A stretch of DNA of 64,000 nucleotides, taken from the NCBI RefSeq assembly GCF_001553955.1, contig NZ_CP014234.1, positions 248,001 through 312,000 of the forward strand, read 5' to 3'. The notes beneath the pieces are model-generated. The model did not search any database and had not been told where the DNA came from. It was given only the letters and a program-made list of their open reading frames with translations. Made by a program: the position numbers and the translations under genes. The stretch's first letter is position 1. The number at the start of each line of letters is the position of its first letter. This stretch comes from Moraxella osloensis. Its GTDB lineage: Bacteria > Pseudomonadota > Gammaproteobacteria > Pseudomonadales > Moraxellaceae. This document shows positions 52,911-61,981 of the stretch, piece after piece.

Positions 52911-55724
52911 ATGTCCACCGATTCCGTTAGCCCCATTGGCATCGTCGATGAATTAAAACAATCTTATCTCGACTATGCCATGAGCGTAATTGTCTCCCGT
53001 GCTTTACCTGATGTGCGTGATGGGCTCAAACCTGTCCATCGCCGTGTGTTATACGCGATGCATGAATTATCAAACGACTTTAACAAACCTTACAAAAAAT
53101 CGGCGCGTGTGGTCGGTGATGTTATCGGTAAATACCACCCACATGGCGATACCGCAGTGTATGACGCGATTGTGCGTTTGGCGCAGCCGTTCTCAATGCG
53201 CTATATGCTCATCGATGGTCAAGGTAATTTTGGTTCAGTGGATGACGACCCCGCCGCAGCGATGCGTTATACCGAAGTGCGCATGCAAAAGCTTACCCAC
53301 CAAATGCTGGGTGATTTGGATAAAGACACTGTGGATTGGGAACCAAACTATGATGGCTCGGAGCAAATGCCAAGCGTCATGCCAGCCCGTATTCCAAATC
53401 TACTCGTTAATGGTGCCACAGGCATTGCGGTGGGTATGGCGACCAATATGGCGCCACATAATCTGACGGAAGTGATTAATGCGTGTTTGGCGTATGCCGA
53501 TGACCCGCACATCTCTGGTGAAATGCTTATGCAGCATATCACCGGTCCTGATTTCCCAACAGGCGGTATTATTTATGGCCGCTCAGGCATTGTCGATGCT
53601 TATCGCACCGGTAAAGGTCGCTTGCATTTGCGCGGCAAATATCACATCGAACCGATGAGTGAAACGGGCGCCAATAAAGAACGTGAGCGAATTGTATTTA
53701 CCGAGATTCCCTACCAAACCAATAAAGCAAAACTGATTGAAAAAATCGCCGAATTGGTACGCGATAAAAAACTTGAAGGCATTAGCGAGATTCGCGATGA
53801 GTCAGATAAAGATGGGATGCGTATTGCCATTGACTTAAGACGTGGTGAAAACGCGGAAGTCATCGTTAACAATCTATTTATCCAAACGCCTTTAGAATCA
53901 AGTTTTAGTATTAACATGGTTGCCTTAGATGAAGGACAACCCAAAATCATGACGTTGCGTGATTTAATTGCCGCCTTTGTGCGTCACCGCCAAGAAGTTG
54001 TGACTCGCCGTACTATTTTTGAACTCAAAAAAGCGCAGGCGCGTGGTCACTTGCTCGAAGGGCTAACGATTGCTCTTGCCAATATTGATCGCATTATTGA
54101 CACTATCAAGGCATCGGCAAACCGCCAAGAAGCCCGCGATAACTTACTGACCCATACTTGGCAGTCAGGTGGCGTGATTGCTATGTTAGAGGCAGCAGGC
54201 AGTCATTCGATTCGCCCTGATGTGATTGAAGGCGAAGACCTAAACGCCCCATATGGACTGATTGATGACAACCAACATTATCGTCTATCGCCTGACCAAG
54301 TCAATGCTATTTTAGATATGCAGCTGCACCGATTAACGGGGTTAGAGCAAGACAAGCTACAGCAAGAATTCAAAGAAATCTTGGCACTCATTGCCCAATT
54401 ACAAAGTATTTTGGATAACTTTGAGCAATTAATGCAAATAATCAAAGAAGAATTAATCCAAATTCGTGATGATTTTGGCGATGCACGCAAAACCCAAATC
54501 GTCGATAGCCGCAGTGACTTTAGCCGTGCGGATTTGATTCCTGAACAAACCGTTGTGTTGACTGTTTCACGCACGGGCTATGCCAAAACCCAGCCTATTA
54601 GCGACTATATTGCCCAAAAACGCGGTGGCAAAGGCAAGTCAGCCACTGCCATGAAAGCAGACGATGTTATTGACCATATGGTGGTCACATCCACACACAA
54701 CAACGTGATGATTTTTACCGATCGTGGCCGTGTATTTGGGTTACAAGTGTTTGAAGTGCCTATGGCCAGCCGCGGTTCGCGTGGCCGTCCGATGGTCAAT
54801 CTGATTGCACTCGATGCCGATGAAAAAGTCACCGCCATCTTGCCCGTGACCGAAGACGACAAGCAAAATGACAATAGATATGTGTTCTTTGCAACCGCAT
54901 CGGGTATGGTAAAACGTGTCCAATTGTCACAATTTAAAAACCTTCGCGCCAACGGACTTCGCGCCATCGAACTCAATGACGGCGATAACTTGATTGGCGT
55001 TGCCATTACCGATGGCGAGCAAGATATCATGTTATTTTCCAATGAAGGTAAAGCCATTCGCTTTAATGAAAGTAAAATCCGTGCGATGGGTCGTACCGCA
55101 AAAGGGGTACGCGGTATGCGGGTGACGCTACTGGCCAATCAAGGCATTGAAGACGACGACACCGAGCTTGAAGACGATAGTCACGATGACCAAGACAATG
55201 ACAGTGTCGTTGCGGTTAGCCGTGTGGTGTCGTTGGTTGTTGCCCCACAGCAAGGCGAGATTTTATGTGCTTGTGAGCGCGGCTTTGGCAAACGTACCCC
55301 TGTCTCTGATTTCCCTGTCAAAGGTCGTGGCGGTAAAGGTATTATCGCCATCAAAACCACGGCGCGTAATGGCGAGCTGGTGCAGGCATTAGCGGTAACC
55401 GATGCTGATGATATTGTGCTAATTTCTGATGCCGGCACGCTGGTGCGTACCCCTGTTGGACAAATCGCGCAGACAGGTCGGAATGCACAAGGGGTTACCC
55501 TGATTCGTATTTCACCAGATGAATCATTGGTATCTATTGCTTTGGTTGAAGGCGGTAGTGAAGATGAGCTGGACGAAGATATTGTAGCATCAGAATTGGC
55601 TGACAATATCGCGCAAGACAGCGCTGATTTACCAGACAGCGCTGATTTACAAAACATCGAGTTGTCTGAAGCCCTACAGCAAGATGGTTTGCTAGAAGCC
55701 GATGCACAACAGCTAGATGACTAA
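52911..55724 (+). CDS. gyrA: DNA gyrase subunit A
   Basis: Breakage-reunion subunit of DNA gyrase. Start ATG 52911 follows AAAGGAGCG. The catalytic tyrosine is Tyr120 ([11 protein letters not shown]). The quinolone-determining region reads [13 protein letters not shown] with Thr81 and Asp85 at the positions of E. coli Ser83 and Asp87. The coiled-coil tower follows, and the C-terminal beta-pinwheel carries the GyrA-box-like [10 protein letters not shown]. The 937-aa product has an acidic insert in the pinwheel ([18 protein letters not shown], near residue 750) and an acidic tail with an 18-bp internal duplication ([12 protein letters not shown]). Confidence 0.98.
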   Translation: MSTDSVSPIGIVDELKQSYLDYAMSVIVSRALPDVRDGLKPVHRRVLYAMHELSNDFNKPYKKSARVVGDVIGKYHPHGDTAVYDAIVRLAQPFSMRYMLIDGQGNFGSVDDDPAAAMRYTEVRMQKLTHQMLGDLDKDTVDWEPNYDGSEQMPSVMPARIPNLLVNGATGIAVGMATNMAPHNLTEVINACLAYADDPHISGEMLMQHITGPDFPTGGIIYGRSGIVDAYRTGKGRLHLRGKYHIEPMSETGANKERERIVFTEIPYQTNKAKLIEKIAELVRDKKLEGISEIRDESDKDGMRIAIDLRRGENAEVIVNNLFIQTPLESSFSINMVALDEGQPKIMTLRDLIAAFVRHRQEVVTRRTIFELKKAQARGHLLEGLTIALANIDRIIDTIKASANRQEARDNLLTHTWQSGGVIAMLEAAGSHSIRPDVIEGEDLNAPYGLIDDNQHYRLSPDQVNAILDMQLHRLTGLEQDKLQQEFKEILALIAQLQSILDNFEQLMQIIKEELIQIRDDFGDARKTQIVDSRSDFSRADLIPEQTVVLTVSRTGYAKTQPISDYIAQKRGGKGKSATAMKADDVIDHMVVTSTHNNVMIFTDRGRVFGLQVFEVPMASRGSRGRPMVNLIALDADEKVTAILPVTEDDKQNDNRYVFFATASGMVKRVQLSQFKNLRANGLRAIELNDGDNLIGVAITDGEQDIMLFSNEGKAIRFNESKIRAMGRTAKGVRGMRVTLLANQGIEDDDTELEDDSHDDQDNDSVVAVSRVVSLVVAPQQGEILCACERGFGKRTPVSDFPVKGRGGKGIIAIKTTARNGELVQALAVTDADDIVLISDAGTLVRTPVGQIAQTGRNAQGVTLIRISPDESLVSIALVEGGSEDELDEDIVASELADNIAQDSADLPDSADLQNIELSEALQQDGLLEADAQQLDD

Positions 55725-55753
55725 TTTGTAGCCTTGCTATTTGTAACCTTGCT
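55724..55753. repeat. 15-bp tandem duplication directly after the gyrA stop codon
   Basis: ATTTGTAGCCTTGCT (55724-55738) and ATTTGTAACCTTGCT (55739-55753), one mismatch. The first base of the array is the last base of the gyrA TAA. Confidence 0.9.
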
Positions 55754-55758
55754 TTATC

Positions 55759-55793
55759 AAACCAGCTTATCAATCAATAAGCTGGTTTTTTTC
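55759..55793. terminator. Rho-independent terminator after gyrA
   Basis: Stem AACCAGCTTAT / ATAAGCTGGTT with a 7-nt loop followed by T7, 35 bp after gyrA and just before the GST gene. Confidence 0.88.
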
Positions 55794-55896
55794 GATCAAT
55801 TCTACAATTTCGCAACAGCCAGCAAGTTTAAAGCCTTATAAAATTTAAAATTATCTTGTTCCAAAAATCCTATTACATTAAAAGACGAGTATACCC

Positions 55897-56592
55897 ATGT
55901 CAAAACTGCATCTACACCACCTTGAAAAATCACGTTCGTTTCGTATTCTTTGGCTATTGGAAGAATTAGAACTGCCTTATCAGTTAACCAAGTACGAACG
56001 CCATCATGGTTTGGCGCCCAAGTCTTTGCAAAAAATTCACCCGATGGGTAAGGCACCTATTCTGCAAGATAATGGAAAAACGCTGATTGAATCTGCCAAT
56101 ATCATTGAGTATTTGATTGATAACTATGACCAGTTAAGCGACCAGCAAGATGCACAGCCAATCTTACAACTGGTGCTGAATAAAAAATTTCGCCCAGATT
56201 ATGGCAGTGAAGCGTATGAGCAGTATCGATATTGGCTGCATTTTACCGAAAGCTCGTTGATGCCCTTGCTTATTATCCGACTAATATTTGCTACCATGAT
56301 AGAAAAATCACCGATAGGTATCAAGCAAGTGGCAAAATTACTCAAATCGGGGATAGACAAATCTTATCTCAATCATTCATTAACCGAGCAGCTCAAAATG
56401 TTGGATAAGCATTTGGGTAGCAATGAATGGCTTGCTGGTAACCAATTTAGCGGCGCTGATATACAGCTGGAATTTGGCATAAACGCCATGCTAGAAACCC
56501 ATAGTTTAGAGGCAAAATACGCCAATATTCACAATTGGTTAAAAAAATGCCAAGCTCGCCCAGCTTATCATAAAGCGGTTGATAAGTGTTGA
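55897..56592 (+). CDS. Glutathione S-transferase family protein
   Basis: A 231-residue GST. The thioredoxin-like N-domain (about 1-80) reads LHHLEKSRSFRILWLLEELE and has the Glu-Ser glutathione contact in TLIESANIIEYLID; a Ser in KSRSFR is the likely catalytic residue of this beta-like class. The all-helical C-domain contains NEWLAGNQFSGADIQLEF, a typical N-capping box. It resembles proteins annotated as GST in Moraxellaceae and yeast Gtt1-like enzymes. Substrate unknown. Confidence 0.88.
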   Translation: MSKLHLHHLEKSRSFRILWLLEELELPYQLTKYERHHGLAPKSLQKIHPMGKAPILQDNGKTLIESANIIEYLIDNYDQLSDQQDAQPILQLVLNKKFRPDYGSEAYEQYRYWLHFTESSLMPLLIIRLIFATMIEKSPIGIKQVAKLLKSGIDKSYLNHSLTEQLKMLDKHLGSNEWLAGNQFSGADIQLEFGINAMLETHSLEAKYANIHNWLKKCQARPAYHKAVDKC

Positions 56593-56812
56593 TGGTTGAC
56601 TGTCAAGCGACTTAACGCTTTTATTGCTTTATTGTATCGATAAATTTACTATGCGGTCAGAAAAAACAGTTGTCTTTTTCACCTTTATTTCATAGCTAAA
56701 TACCTATTAAAAATTAGCGAAAATACATAAATATTTTTTTCATGTAAAATATTGCTATCGCTATTTATAACAATGTTTTGTGTCTAATAGTTGAATACTT
56801 TGAGTCGTTTAC

Positions 56813-56833
56813 AACCTAGCTCCATTCTAGGTT
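56813..56833 (+). promoter_or_regulatory. Small hairpin in the aceE leader
   Basis: AACCTAG / CTAGGTT with a 7-nt loop, 40 bp before the aceE start codon. The stem is perfect but short, and no T-run follows; it may be a leader structure or chance. The rest of the 280-bp GST-aceE gap is AT-rich and shows no gene. Confidence 0.35.
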
Positions 56834-56872
56834 ATTTCCATGGATGGATGCCATTGCCAGAAGGAACGAAAA

Positions 56873-59686
56873 ATGCAATATCAGTATTTTAAAGACCCTG
56901 ATAGTCAAGAAACCCAAGAATGGCTTGACGCCTTTGATTCGGTAATCAAGTCAGCGGGAAAAAAACGTGCCACTTTTTTACTAAAAGCCATCTATGATAA
57001 GGCGGTACAAGAAGGGTTACGCGTTAACCGTCTTGATACCGCTTACATCAACACTATTCCTGTAGAAGATCAACCCCCGTATCCCGGTGATTTAACCCTC
57101 GAGCGTAAAATTCGCGCTATCATTCGTTACAATGCGGTGGCGATGGTGATGCGTGCCAACAAAAATGACGACGACTTAGGCGGTCACTTAGCGACCTTTG
57201 CCTCAAGCGCGACGTTATACGAAACAGGTTTTAACCATTTTTGGCGCGCAGCGAATGAAAGCTTTGGCGGTGATATGATTTATTATCAAGGTCACGGTTC
57301 ACCAGGGGTGTATGCTCGCTCATTTTTAGAAGGTCGATTGACTGAAGAGCAGCTGACGAATTTTCGCCGTGAAGTAGGCGGCAAGGGGCTATCTAGCTAC
57401 CCACACCCTTATTTGATGCCTGACTATTGGCAGTTCCCAACCGTGTCGATGGGTTTAGGCCCAATCATGTCAATTTATCACGCGCATGTGCACCAATATC
57501 TTGAAAATCGCGGCTTGATTCCAAAAGAAGGTCGCAAAATTTGGGCATTCTTGGGCGATGGTGAAACCGATGAGCCAGAGAGCCTAGGTGCTATCTCACT
57601 AGCAGGTCGCGAGAATCTAGAAAATCTGATTTGGGTAATTAACTGTAACTTACAGCGTCTAGATGGTCCGGTACGTGGTAACGGTAAAATTATCCAAGAG
57701 CTTGAATCTGTGTTTCGCGGCGCAGGTTGGCGGGTGATTAAAGTTATTTGGGGCGGTAAATGGGATACCCTGTTAGACAAAGACTATACAGGCGCGCTCA
57801 AACACCGTATGCTTGAGACCCTCGATGGTGAATACCAAGTGTATAAAGCGCGTGATGGTAAATTTGTCCGTGACCATTTCTTTGGTAAATACCCAGAACT
57901 TGCCGAAATGGTCAAAGATTGGACTGACCAAGAAATCCAAAATTTAGACCGTGGTGGTCACGACCCAGTGAAGGTGTATGCCGCATTTAGTGAAGCCATG
58001 AAAGCCAAAGGTCAGCCGACGGTGATTTTGGTTAAAACCGTCAAAGGTTATGGCTTATCTAACCAAAGCCAAGCGGTCAACAAAACCCACCAAATCAAAA
58101 AACTCGAAATTGATTCATTAAAATATTTCCGTGACCGTTTTGATTTGCCATTTAGCGATGCGCAGCTTGAAGAATTGCCGTTTTATCGTCCTGATGAAAA
58201 TTCTGCTGAAATCCAATATCTCAAAGGTCGCCGTCAAGCACTGGGCGGACATTTGCCCAATCGCCGTAGTGGTCATATTCCACTCGATGTCCCAGGCTTG
58301 GAGATTTTTGACAAATTACTACAAGGTAGTGCAGGCAAAGAACAATCTACCACCATGGTATTTGTACGCTTGCTATCGGCACTGCTAAAAAATAAAGCGC
58401 TGCAAGAGCGTGTGGTGCCGATTGTTCCTGATGAAGCCCGTACTTTTGGCCTTGAAGGTATGTTCCGCCAATTGGGTATCTACTCGGCATCGGGTCAAAA
58501 TTATACCCCTGAAGACCATGAAGCCTTGATGGGTTATAGAGAAGCCAAAGACGGTCATATGCTTGAAGAAGGCATTAATGAAGCAGGTGCGATGAGTGCT
58601 TGGATTGCGTTAGCGACCAGTTATTCAACCAATGCGTTACCGATGATTCCTTTTTATATCTATTATTCGATGTTTGGTTTCCAACGCGTCGGTGATTTAG
58701 TTTGGGCCGCAGGCGATATGCAGGCGCAAGGCTTCTTGCTTGGCGGTACCGCAGGTCGTACCACACTCAATGGCGAAGGCTTACAGCACCAAGATGGTCA
58801 TCATTTGATTTTATTTAACACGGTGCCAAACTGTGTCACTTATGACCCATGTTATGGTTATGAGCTAGCGGTGGTCGTACAAGATGGTCTGCGCCGTATG
58901 TATGGTGAAGGCGAACGGGTTTTCTATTATATCACCTTAATGAATGAAAACTACGAGCAACCAGCTATGCCAACAGGGGTCGAAGAAGGCATCAAAAAAG
59001 GCATGTACTTGCTCAAAGACAATGGTTCAAAACAAGTGCAATTGCTAGGTTCAGGCGTGATTTTACGTGAGGTTGAAAAAGCCGCGCAAATTTTAGCTGA
59101 AGAATTCAATATCAATGCCAATGTGTGGAGTGTCACAAGCTTTAATGAACTCACTCGTGAAGGCATGGCATGTGATGAGTACAATCGTCTACACCCACTA
59201 GATGAACAGCGTACGCCTTGGGTTACTGAACAACTTGCGCAGCATGAAGGCATTGTAGTCGCCGCCACCGACTATATGCGCATTTTCTCTGAACAAATCC
59301 GCGCCTACCTACCAGACAGTCGACCGTATGCCACCTTAGGTACCGATGGTTTTGGTCGTTCGGATAGCCGCAGCCAATTACGTAGTTTCTTTAAAGTGGA
59401 TGCTGCCCATATTGTGGTAGCAACGCTCAAACTATTGGCAGATGAAGGCGAAGTTGATGCGCGTTTGGTCAAAGATGCCATTAGTAGCCTAGGTATTGAT
59501 GCCGATGCTTCACCTGCTTGGTATCCTCAAGTACAAATCGACCAATCCCCAGATGCACCAGCGATTTTAGGCGCGCATCCAAAACCTGTACCAACCTTGG
59601 TTGAAGAGGATGATGAAGCGATTTCAGCAGATGGCAAAGCAGAAGATAAAGCCGATGCGCCAATTCTTAACGAAAAACCTGAATAA
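56873..59686 (+). CDS. aceE: Pyruvate dehydrogenase E1 component (homodimeric)
   Basis: Thiamine-diphosphate E1 that decarboxylates pyruvate and acetylates the lipoyl groups of AceF. Start ATG 56873 follows AGAAGGAACG. TPP-binding motif: FLGDGETDEPESLGAISLAG to INCNLQRLDG near residues 230-270. QGHGSPGVYARSFLEGRLTE and GTDGFGRSDSR are also typical. 937 aa against 887 in E. coli; the C-terminus carries an acidic, Ala/Asp/Glu-rich tail (about 40 residues) not found in enterics. It precedes aceF by 84 bp. Confidence 0.97.
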   Translation: MQYQYFKDPDSQETQEWLDAFDSVIKSAGKKRATFLLKAIYDKAVQEGLRVNRLDTAYINTIPVEDQPPYPGDLTLERKIRAIIRYNAVAMVMRANKNDDDLGGHLATFASSATLYETGFNHFWRAANESFGGDMIYYQGHGSPGVYARSFLEGRLTEEQLTNFRREVGGKGLSSYPHPYLMPDYWQFPTVSMGLGPIMSIYHAHVHQYLENRGLIPKEGRKIWAFLGDGETDEPESLGAISLAGRENLENLIWVINCNLQRLDGPVRGNGKIIQELESVFRGAGWRVIKVIWGGKWDTLLDKDYTGALKHRMLETLDGEYQVYKARDGKFVRDHFFGKYPELAEMVKDWTDQEIQNLDRGGHDPVKVYAAFSEAMKAKGQPTVILVKTVKGYGLSNQSQAVNKTHQIKKLEIDSLKYFRDRFDLPFSDAQLEELPFYRPDENSAEIQYLKGRRQALGGHLPNRRSGHIPLDVPGLEIFDKLLQGSAGKEQSTTMVFVRLLSALLKNKALQERVVPIVPDEARTFGLEGMFRQLGIYSASGQNYTPEDHEALMGYREAKDGHMLEEGINEAGAMSAWIALATSYSTNALPMIPFYIYYSMFGFQRVGDLVWAAGDMQAQGFLLGGTAGRTTLNGEGLQHQDGHHLILFNTVPNCVTYDPCYGYELAVVVQDGLRRMYGEGERVFYYITLMNENYEQPAMPTGVEEGIKKGMYLLKDNGSKQVQLLGSGVILREVEKAAQILAEEFNINANVWSVTSFNELTREGMACDEYNRLHPLDEQRTPWVTEQLAQHEGIVVAATDYMRIFSEQIRAYLPDSRPYATLGTDGFGRSDSRSQLRSFFKVDAAHIVVATLKLLADEGEVDARLVKDAISSLGIDADASPAWYPQVQIDQSPDAPAILGAHPKPVPTLVEEDDEAISADGKAEDKADAPILNEKPE

Positions 59687-59770
59687 TATCAATTAATAAT
59701 TGGAAAAAATCAGCCACGTATTAGCGGCTGATTGCCAACTTAGTAAAAATAAAACTTTAAGGATAAACCC

Positions 59771-61861
59771 ATGGAAATCAAAGTTCCCGACTTAGGCGTT
59801 GATAGCGCTGAAGTCAGCGAAATTATGGTCAAAGTCGGCGATGTCATCAATGTGGACGATAACATTGTCTTATTAGAGTCTGACAAAGCTTCTGTGGAAG
59901 TGCCTGCAACATCAGCAGGGACTATCACAGCGATTAGTGTTCAAATCGGCGATAAGGTCAAAGAAGGTGATGTGATTCTCACCATCGACAGTGCAGGCAA
60001 TAGCCAATCCAACACTACACCCGTAGAGCAATCTGCGCAACAGACAGACCAACAAGCAGCCCAATCTAACGAAGCTGGAGAAATTAAAGAAACTAAAGAG
60101 GCTAACGCGCCGTCTATGGCTGCACCAAATCAATCACAGCCCACATCTACAACAGCTGAAGCAACCTATACATTGCCAGATTTGGGGGTAGATAGCGCAG
60201 AAATTAGTGAGTGGTTGGTCAAAGAAGGCGATACTGTCACTGCTGAACAACCGCTGGTATTGGTCGAATCCGATAAAGCATCGGTCGAAGTACCGGCACC
60301 TGTCAGCGGAAAAATTGTCAAATTTTTAGTCAATGCAGGGGATACGGTCGCCAATGGTCAAGATTTTATCGTGATGACCTCCCAATCAGCTACGCAACAG
60401 TCATCATTAGCCAGTGACTCATCACAACAAGCCGCCAGTCAAGCCACTTCAGCCGCAAACCAAAATCAGCCACCTGCTCAAACGGTATCTGCCCCTCAAT
60501 CATCCACACCCGCTGGTAAACAAACCTTTGGTTTGCCTGATCTTGGGGTAGAGTCGGCACAGATTAGTGAATGGATGGTCAAAGTAGGCGATGAGGTCAC
60601 AGCTGAACAGCCATTGTTGTTGGTAGAATCTGATAAAGCCTCGGTGGAAGTCCCCTCGCCAGTTGCCGGTAAAGTGGCTGAATTACTGGTTAACCCTGGC
60701 GATACCGTCACCAATGGTCAAGACTTTGTCGTGATTGAAGCGCCGGGGTCAGTGCAATCCGCATCAAGTTCAGCATCACAGCCGCAAGCGACCACCCATA
60801 CCGCTCAGGAAGAAGTCGCTAAAACGCAAAATACTGCACCGACTTCAACTAGTAGCGCTACCACAACAGCTAGCCAGTCAAATTCACAGTCAAAACTGTC
60901 TGAAGCGCAAATTAATGCCAAAAACGCCGCGGTTTATGCAGGTCCTGCGGTGCGCAAACTTACCCGACAATTGGGTGTTGATGTCAGTGAGGTGACTGGC
61001 ACGGGCGCTAATGGGCGTATTGTCAAAGAAGATGTGTTTGCTTATGTCAAGAATATGATAAAAGCAGTTAGCACGCCTGCCGCAGCAAATAATATCTCTG
61101 CGCCATCAGCGGCTCGCTCAGGATTACCTAATTTACCCGATATGAGTAAAACGGAAATTTGGGGAGAAATTGAGCGCCAAGATTTGACCCGTCTACAAAA
61201 AGTCTCAATTCCGCAGCTTAATTACAATACCTATTTGCCACAAGTCACCCAGTTTGATTTGGCAGATATTACCGATGTAGAAAAATTGCGTGGCGACCTA
61301 AAAGATGAGATGAAAAAAGAAGGCGTGAGTCTCACCATTCTGGCTTTCATCATGAAAGTAACCGCTTACGCGCTGATGCAACATCCAAAATTTAACAGCC
61401 ATTTAAGCGATGACAATACCCAAATTATCATCCGTAAATCTGTGAATTTAGGCTTTGCCGTCGCAACCGAGGAGGGTTTGACAGTTCCTGTCATTCAACG
61501 TGCAGAGCAAAAAGGCATCAAGCAACTAGCGATTGAAATCGGTGAGCTTGCCAAAAAAGCGCGTGATAAAAAACTATCTGCCAAAGAGTTAACCGGCGCG
61601 TCATTTACGATTTCAAGTCAAGGCAATCTTGGCGGTACTTACTTTACCCCGCTGGTCAATTGGCCGCAAGTTGCGATTTTAGGCGTGAGTGAATCTAGCA
61701 TTCAGCCACGTTGGAATGAGACAAAAGGCGAGTTTGAGCCACGTTTAATGCTACCGTTGTCATTGTCGTATGACCACCGTGTGATCAATGGTGCGGACGC
61801 TGCGGTATTTACCCGCTATATTGCGAAATTACTAGCAGATCCACGCCGCGTGTTGTTATAA
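59771..61861 (+). CDS. aceF: Dihydrolipoamide acetyltransferase (E2) with three lipoyl domains
   Basis: Core of the pyruvate dehydrogenase complex. Three lipoyl domains at about residues 2-75, 133-205 and 252-325, each with the lipoylation motif ESDKASVEVP. They are joined by Gln/Ser/Thr/Ala-rich flexible linkers. The peripheral-subunit-binding domain is near residue 395 (AGPAVRKLTRQLGVDVSEV). The catalytic domain ends with YDHRVINGADAAVFTRYI: the active-site His is kept and the usual Asp of HxxxDG is Asn, as also in Azotobacter-type E2. Start ATG 59771 follows AAGGATA. No E3 (lpd) gene follows. Confidence 0.97.
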   Translation: MEIKVPDLGVDSAEVSEIMVKVGDVINVDDNIVLLESDKASVEVPATSAGTITAISVQIGDKVKEGDVILTIDSAGNSQSNTTPVEQSAQQTDQQAAQSNEAGEIKETKEANAPSMAAPNQSQPTSTTAEATYTLPDLGVDSAEISEWLVKEGDTVTAEQPLVLVESDKASVEVPAPVSGKIVKFLVNAGDTVANGQDFIVMTSQSATQQSSLASDSSQQAASQATSAANQNQPPAQTVSAPQSSTPAGKQTFGLPDLGVESAQISEWMVKVGDEVTAEQPLLLVESDKASVEVPSPVAGKVAELLVNPGDTVTNGQDFVVIEAPGSVQSASSSASQPQATTHTAQEEVAKTQNTAPTSTSSATTTASQSNSQSKLSEAQINAKNAAVYAGPAVRKLTRQLGVDVSEVTGTGANGRIVKEDVFAYVKNMIKAVSTPAAANNISAPSAARSGLPNLPDMSKTEIWGEIERQDLTRLQKVSIPQLNYNTYLPQVTQFDLADITDVEKLRGDLKDEMKKEGVSLTILAFIMKVTAYALMQHPKFNSHLSDDNTQIIIRKSVNLGFAVATEEGLTVPVIQRAEQKGIKQLAIEIGELAKKARDKKLSAKELTGASFTISSQGNLGGTYFTPLVNWPQVAILGVSESSIQPRWNETKGEFEPRLMLPLSLSYDHRVINGADAAVFTRYIAKLLADPRRVLL

Positions 61862-61876
61862 CGTGTGTTGTTATAA
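61850..61876. repeat. 12-bp direct repeat (period 15) over the aceF stop codon
   Basis: GTGTTGTTATAA at 61850-61861 and 61865-61876; the first copy contains the aceF stop TAA (61859-61861). Confidence 0.85.
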
Positions 61877-61892
61877 ATTGCAGCATCAAAAG

Positions 61893-61928
61893 AACCTAGC
61901 GTGTTATATCCATGCTAGGTTTTTTTTG
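61893..61928 (+). terminator. Rho-independent terminator after aceF
   Basis: Stem AACCTAGC / GCTAGGTT with a 12-nt loop followed by T8, 31 bp after the aceF stop. Confidence 0.82.
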
Positions 61929-61933
61929 ACCCT

Positions 61934-61966
61934 AAAAAAAGCCCTTAGTCAAAACTAAGGGCTTTA
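61934..61966 (-). terminator. Rho-independent terminator after ppsA
   Basis: Stem AAAGCCCTTAGT / ACTAAGGGCTTT around CAAA; for minus-strand transcripts it ends in a U-run. It lies 16 bp beyond the ppsA stop, back to back with the aceF terminator. Confidence 0.85.
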
Positions 61967-61981
61967 TGAATGCCAACAAGT

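Noticed and set aside
53151-53165. Thr81 in GyrA as a quinolone-resistance mutation
   Set aside because: Thr at the Ser83-equivalent position is the wild-type state in several genera such as Pseudomonas, and Asp85 is intact.
54605-55138. Long antisense open frame (177 codons) inside gyrA
   Set aside because: Composition is the mirror of the gyrA codons, no ribosome site or homology; gyrA itself is certain.
55181-55657. 158-codon antisense frame at the gyrA 3' end
   Set aside because: Ser/Thr-rich shadow of the acidic gyrA tail; no independent signals.
61750-61830. Asn in place of Asp in the AceF HxxxDG motif as an inactivating change
   Set aside because: The same HRxINGA form is found in active Azotobacter-type E2 enzymes; not evidence of lost function.
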